A stretch of DNA of 64,000 bases from Pagrus major. Lineage: Eukaryota > Chordata > Actinopteri > Spariformes > Sparidae. A model generated the notes under the pieces. That model was not told the origin of the DNA, ran no database searches, and was given only the letters and a program-made list of their open reading frames with translations. Shown piece after piece: positions 61,457 through 64,000 of this stretch (position 1 is the stretch's first letter; each line of letters starts with the position of its first letter). The position numbers were made by a program, and so were the translations under genes. The stretch covers positions 3,261,267 to 3,325,266 of the forward strand of contig NC_133238.1 of NCBI RefSeq assembly GCF_040436345.1, written 5' to 3'.

Positions 61457-62288
61457 GGTTTTAAATGTTACAGGGCCTCGTGGGCGTTCCCACTGTAAAC
61501 CATAAGGTGGCAACACAGTTGTTCCAGGTACCCCTAAGTCCCGATACGAGCAGGTGTTCACTGTCGTCCAATCAACCCTAGAGACTTGGGATTCCAAATG
61601 TGATAGAAGAGGAAGGAGTGAAATGGATTCCAGTTACATTATTTGTGCACACTTTGGATTCTGTCTCATTCTCACCACAAAAGTGAGGCTTCACCGAACT
61701 TGCTGCGTCTGGGTGTCTGTGCTCATCGTTGAAAGGCCAGCATACTGCGAGCGGTGGGGCGGTTGAACAGCCATGAAACACCGTCCGGCCAGCTTTGCAA
61801 CGTCGGATGATGGGCTGTGTCCGAGCGTTTCTGTGACTTTCTATTGCCTGAAATGCCGTTGGGGCGGTTCACTTGGCTAACGTTGGCTGAAAAGCTGATC
61901 TTCAAGTGGGAGATGCGCCAACGGTCGGGTTAACGAGGGTGTTGAAGACGTTTCACGTCTCATCTGAAAGGACTTTTCAGTTTTTACGGCCTGGTGGGGA
62001 GGCCCTGGTTGCCTTGGTTGAAAACTTAGATACACCAGGAGCTGGATGTCTGAAAACCGTCGCAGACATGTACAAAGAAGTTGAATAGACTACGAATGAA
62101 CCAACCAGGAATGTGTGCCTGCATGTATTGTCAACGCAGCGCCTTACTGGATGACCCTGCGATACCGTAAAAGTTGAGCATTGATATGTGACAGCACAGT
62201 CGCTATAATGTGTCACATGATGGCAGATGTAATGTACCGTCTGCCCGTACACTTTGGAATTTCCCCTGAAAGACAAAAGCCTTTTAAG

Positions 62289-62371
62289 GTCAGGATGGCC
62301 GAGCGGTCTAAGGCGCTGCGTTCAGGTCGCAGTCTCCCCTGGAGGCGTGGGTTCGAATCCCACTTCTGACA
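62289..62371 (+). tRNA. trnal-cag: tRNA-Leu (CAG), unit 38
   Basis: Consensus gene; short unit with CTCGAG where the block B counterpart (27) is plain. Confidence 0.96.
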
Positions 62372-62946
62372 TGCCGTGTTTTTCACTGGAACTGTTTCTT
62401 CTAACGTGATATCTGGAAAGAAAAGTCGGCAATATATGCGTGTTGGCAGTTCTGACATAACCCCTGTACAAGGCGCAACGTTATTCATTTCTGTTTGCGC
62501 ACTTTGTTCCCTGAGCAAAGAATAGTCTCGTTTGTCTTTCTCAACTTGCCTTTTTATTGGAGCTTTGGTCCCGCCGCAATTAATAGCAGTCAATCACGGT
62601 CCCGACTTTTGAGTTTGTATGCGAAAGGCCAGTGGGTCAACAATCTCGAGCTGTGAGGTGTAAACTTGCCAGTTTGTTGTTGTCTCCAGTAGCCCTATTT
62701 GGTGCTGGATTAATTGTTTGTGGGATTTCCTTGAGAACAATGTCTAAAGTTGGCATTTCCCACAGCTGCTGTCGACTGTGACCAGTCAGCTAACTAATTC
62801 AAGTAAGTTGGCGCGTAAAGTTAGCATTTTTAACGTGTTATCTTCTGTGTCACTGGTATTGATGCATGCCTTCTTTGTAGTACATGAGAAAGACGCAATA
62901 ACACGTTCCAAAAGCGTTCTACAGCGATCAGGGGGAGCTCTTCTGA

Positions 62947-63018
62947 GGTTCCATGGTGTAATGGTTAGCACTCTGGACTCTGAATCCAGCGATCCGAGTT
63001 CAAATCTCGGTGGGACCT
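62947..63018 (+). tRNA. trnaq-cug: tRNA-Gln (CTG), unit 38
   Basis: Consensus gene; accgc at 63239, no 17-bp block. Confidence 0.96.
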
Positions 63019-63833
63019 GGTTTTAAATGTTACAGGGCCTCGTGGGCGTTCCCACTGTAAACCATAAGGTGGCAACACAGTTGTTCCAGGTACCCCTAAG
63101 TCCCGATACGAGCAGGTGTTCACTGTCGTCCAATCAACCCTAGAGACTTGGGATTCCAAATGTGATAGAAGAGGAAGGAGTGAAATGGATTCCAGTTACA
63201 TTATTTGTGCACACTTTGGATTCTGTCTCATTCTCACCGCAAAAGTGAGGCTTCACCGAACTTGCTGCGTCTGGGTGTCTGTGCTCATCGTTGAAAGGCC
63301 AGCATACTGCGAGCGGTGGGGCGGTTGAACAGCCATGAAACACCGTCCGGCCAGCTTTGCTGTGTCCGAGCGTTTCTGTGACTTTCTATTGCCTGAAATG
63401 CCGTTGGGACGGTTCACTTGGCTAACGTTGGCTGAAAAGCTGATCTTCAAGTGGGAGATGCGCCAACGGTCGGGTTAACGAGGGTGTTGAAGACGTTTCA
63501 CGTCTCATCTGAAAGGACTTTTCAGTTTTTACGGCCTGGTGGGGAGGCCCTGGTTGCCTTGGTTGAAAACTTAGATACACCAGGAGCTGGATGTCTGAAA
63601 ACCGTCGCAGACATGTACAAAGAAGTTGAATAGACTACGAATGAACCAACCAGGAATGTGTGCCTGCATGTATTGTCAACGCAGCGCCTTACTGGATGAC
63701 CCTGCGATACCGTAAAAGTTGAGCATTGATATGTGACAGCACAGTCGCTATAATGTGTCACATGATGGCAGATGTAATGTACCGTCTGCCCGTACACTTT
63801 GGAATTTCCCCTGAAAGACAAAAGCCTTTTAAG

Positions 63834-63916
63834 GTCAGGATGGCCGAGCGGTCTAAGGCGCTGCGTTCAGGTCGCAGTCTCCCCTGGAGGCGTGGGTTCG
63901 AATCCCACTTCTGACA
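63834..63916 (+). tRNA. trnal-cag: tRNA-Leu (CAG), unit 39
   Basis: Consensus gene; its partner tRNA-Gln would lie outside the window. Confidence 0.96.
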
Positions 63917-64000
63917 TGCCGTGTTTTTCACTGGAACTGTTTCTTCTAACGTGATATCTGGAAAGAAAAGTCGGCAATATATGCGTGTTGGCAGTTCTGA
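63917..64000 (+). other. Start of unit 39 Leu-to-Gln spacer, cut by window end
   Basis: These 84 bp match the corresponding spacer of earlier units and contain the usual T5 run. The array therefore continues beyond the window. Confidence 0.9.

Larger units (their letters stand above)
4552..64000 (+). repeat. Tandem array of tRNA-Leu(CAG)/tRNA-Gln(CTG) units (1545/1562 bp), 38 full units plus a partial
   Basis: The whole region is one head-to-tail repeat with no inserted foreign sequence. Numbering units by their tRNA-Leu, starts step by 1545 bp (units 1, 2, 13, 22, 25, 33, 36 and, from its spacer, 38), by 1563 bp (units 19 and 30) or by 1562 bp (the rest). The short and long forms differ by one 17-bp block in the Gln-to-Leu spacer (8773-8789 in unit 3) and by a linked A/G difference about 50 bp downstream. 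Units otherwise differ by very few substitutions, in spacers as well as genes, which indicates recent amplification or strong homogenisation. Tandem tDNA repeats of this general kind are known in vertebrates, for example the 3.18-kb Xenopus tDNA repeat. The many short open frames along the array recur only because the DNA recurs. Confidence 0.98.
46702..64000 (+). repeat. Higher-order repeat block C (units 28 onward, open at right)
   Basis: The markers recur at 46800, 49017, 49889-49891, 53296, 55463, 56149, 57753 and 59529. From unit 30 to unit 37 each equals the block B counterpart (units 19-26) plus exactly 17,149 bp, while the opening marker is offset by 18,711 bp, that is one 1562-bp unit more. 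So one CTCATGGG unit was gained in B or lost in C. Unit 38 is a short unit whereas its B counterpart (27) is plain, so the match ends there. Confidence 0.82.

Noticed and set aside
4552-64000. Recurring short open frames (60-126 codons, both strands) in every unit, some overlapping tRNA genes
   Set aside because: They repeat because the DNA repeats. They overlap tRNA genes or each other on opposite strands, have no recognisable domain, and some change length with single spacer variants.
4552-64000. CRISPR-like or other immune array
   Set aside because: The repeat is 1.5 kb with near-identical spacers, the genes inside are nuclear tRNAs, and the DNA is vertebrate.

Overview
This is vertebrate nuclear DNA, most likely from a teleost fish. 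The support is a CR1/L2-group LINE with an SGNH-esterase ORF1 (a layout common in fish) and vertebrate-type tRNA genes with CAG and CTG anticodons. There are no bacterial genes, CRISPR arrays or rRNAs, and I see no ordinary host protein-coding gene. The species cannot be fixed from this window.

Region 1 (1-4551, minus strand) is a nearly complete L2-like non-LTR retrotransposon. ORF1 (3197-4360) is a coiled-coil, basic-linker, SGNH-esterase protein. ORF2 (125-3055) is an AP-endonuclease plus reverse transcriptase. Both frames are open with their catalytic motifs present, so the copy looks young. The 3' end runs off the left edge of the window. The 5' end meets the tRNA array at 4551/4552, 60 bp upstream of the first tRNA-Leu.

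Region 2 (4552-64000, plus strand) is one uninterrupted head-to-tail tandem array. Each unit is 1545 or 1562 bp: tRNA-Leu(CAG) (83 nt), a 575-bp spacer, tRNA-Gln(CTG) (72 nt), then an 815- or 832-bp spacer. The window holds 39 tRNA-Leu and 38 tRNA-Gln genes, all on the same strand, and the array continues past the right edge. Both genes have intact internal A and B boxes in nearly all copies and are followed by T runs of the kind that stop RNA polymerase III (T5 after Leu, T4 after Gln). Each tRNA is probably its own Pol III transcription unit. The two anticodons, CAG and CUG, are reverse complements of each other.

Units are almost identical, but about a dozen diagnostic variants let them be told apart. 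They show a higher-order structure: block A (units 9-15), block B (units 16-27) and block C (unit 28 onward) repeat the same order of variant units. Eight consecutive units, 19-26 and 30-37, match one-to-one at an offset of exactly 17,149 bp. This fits recent multi-unit duplication by unequal exchange. The units next to the LINE (1 and 2) are the most distinct, as expected at an array edge. A few tRNA copies are probably weakened: T-loop changes in Leu units 1, 2, 19 and 30, an acceptor-stem mismatch in Gln unit 6, and an interrupted terminator in units 14, 23 and 34. No new protein system was found. The notable content is the array and its higher-order evolution.
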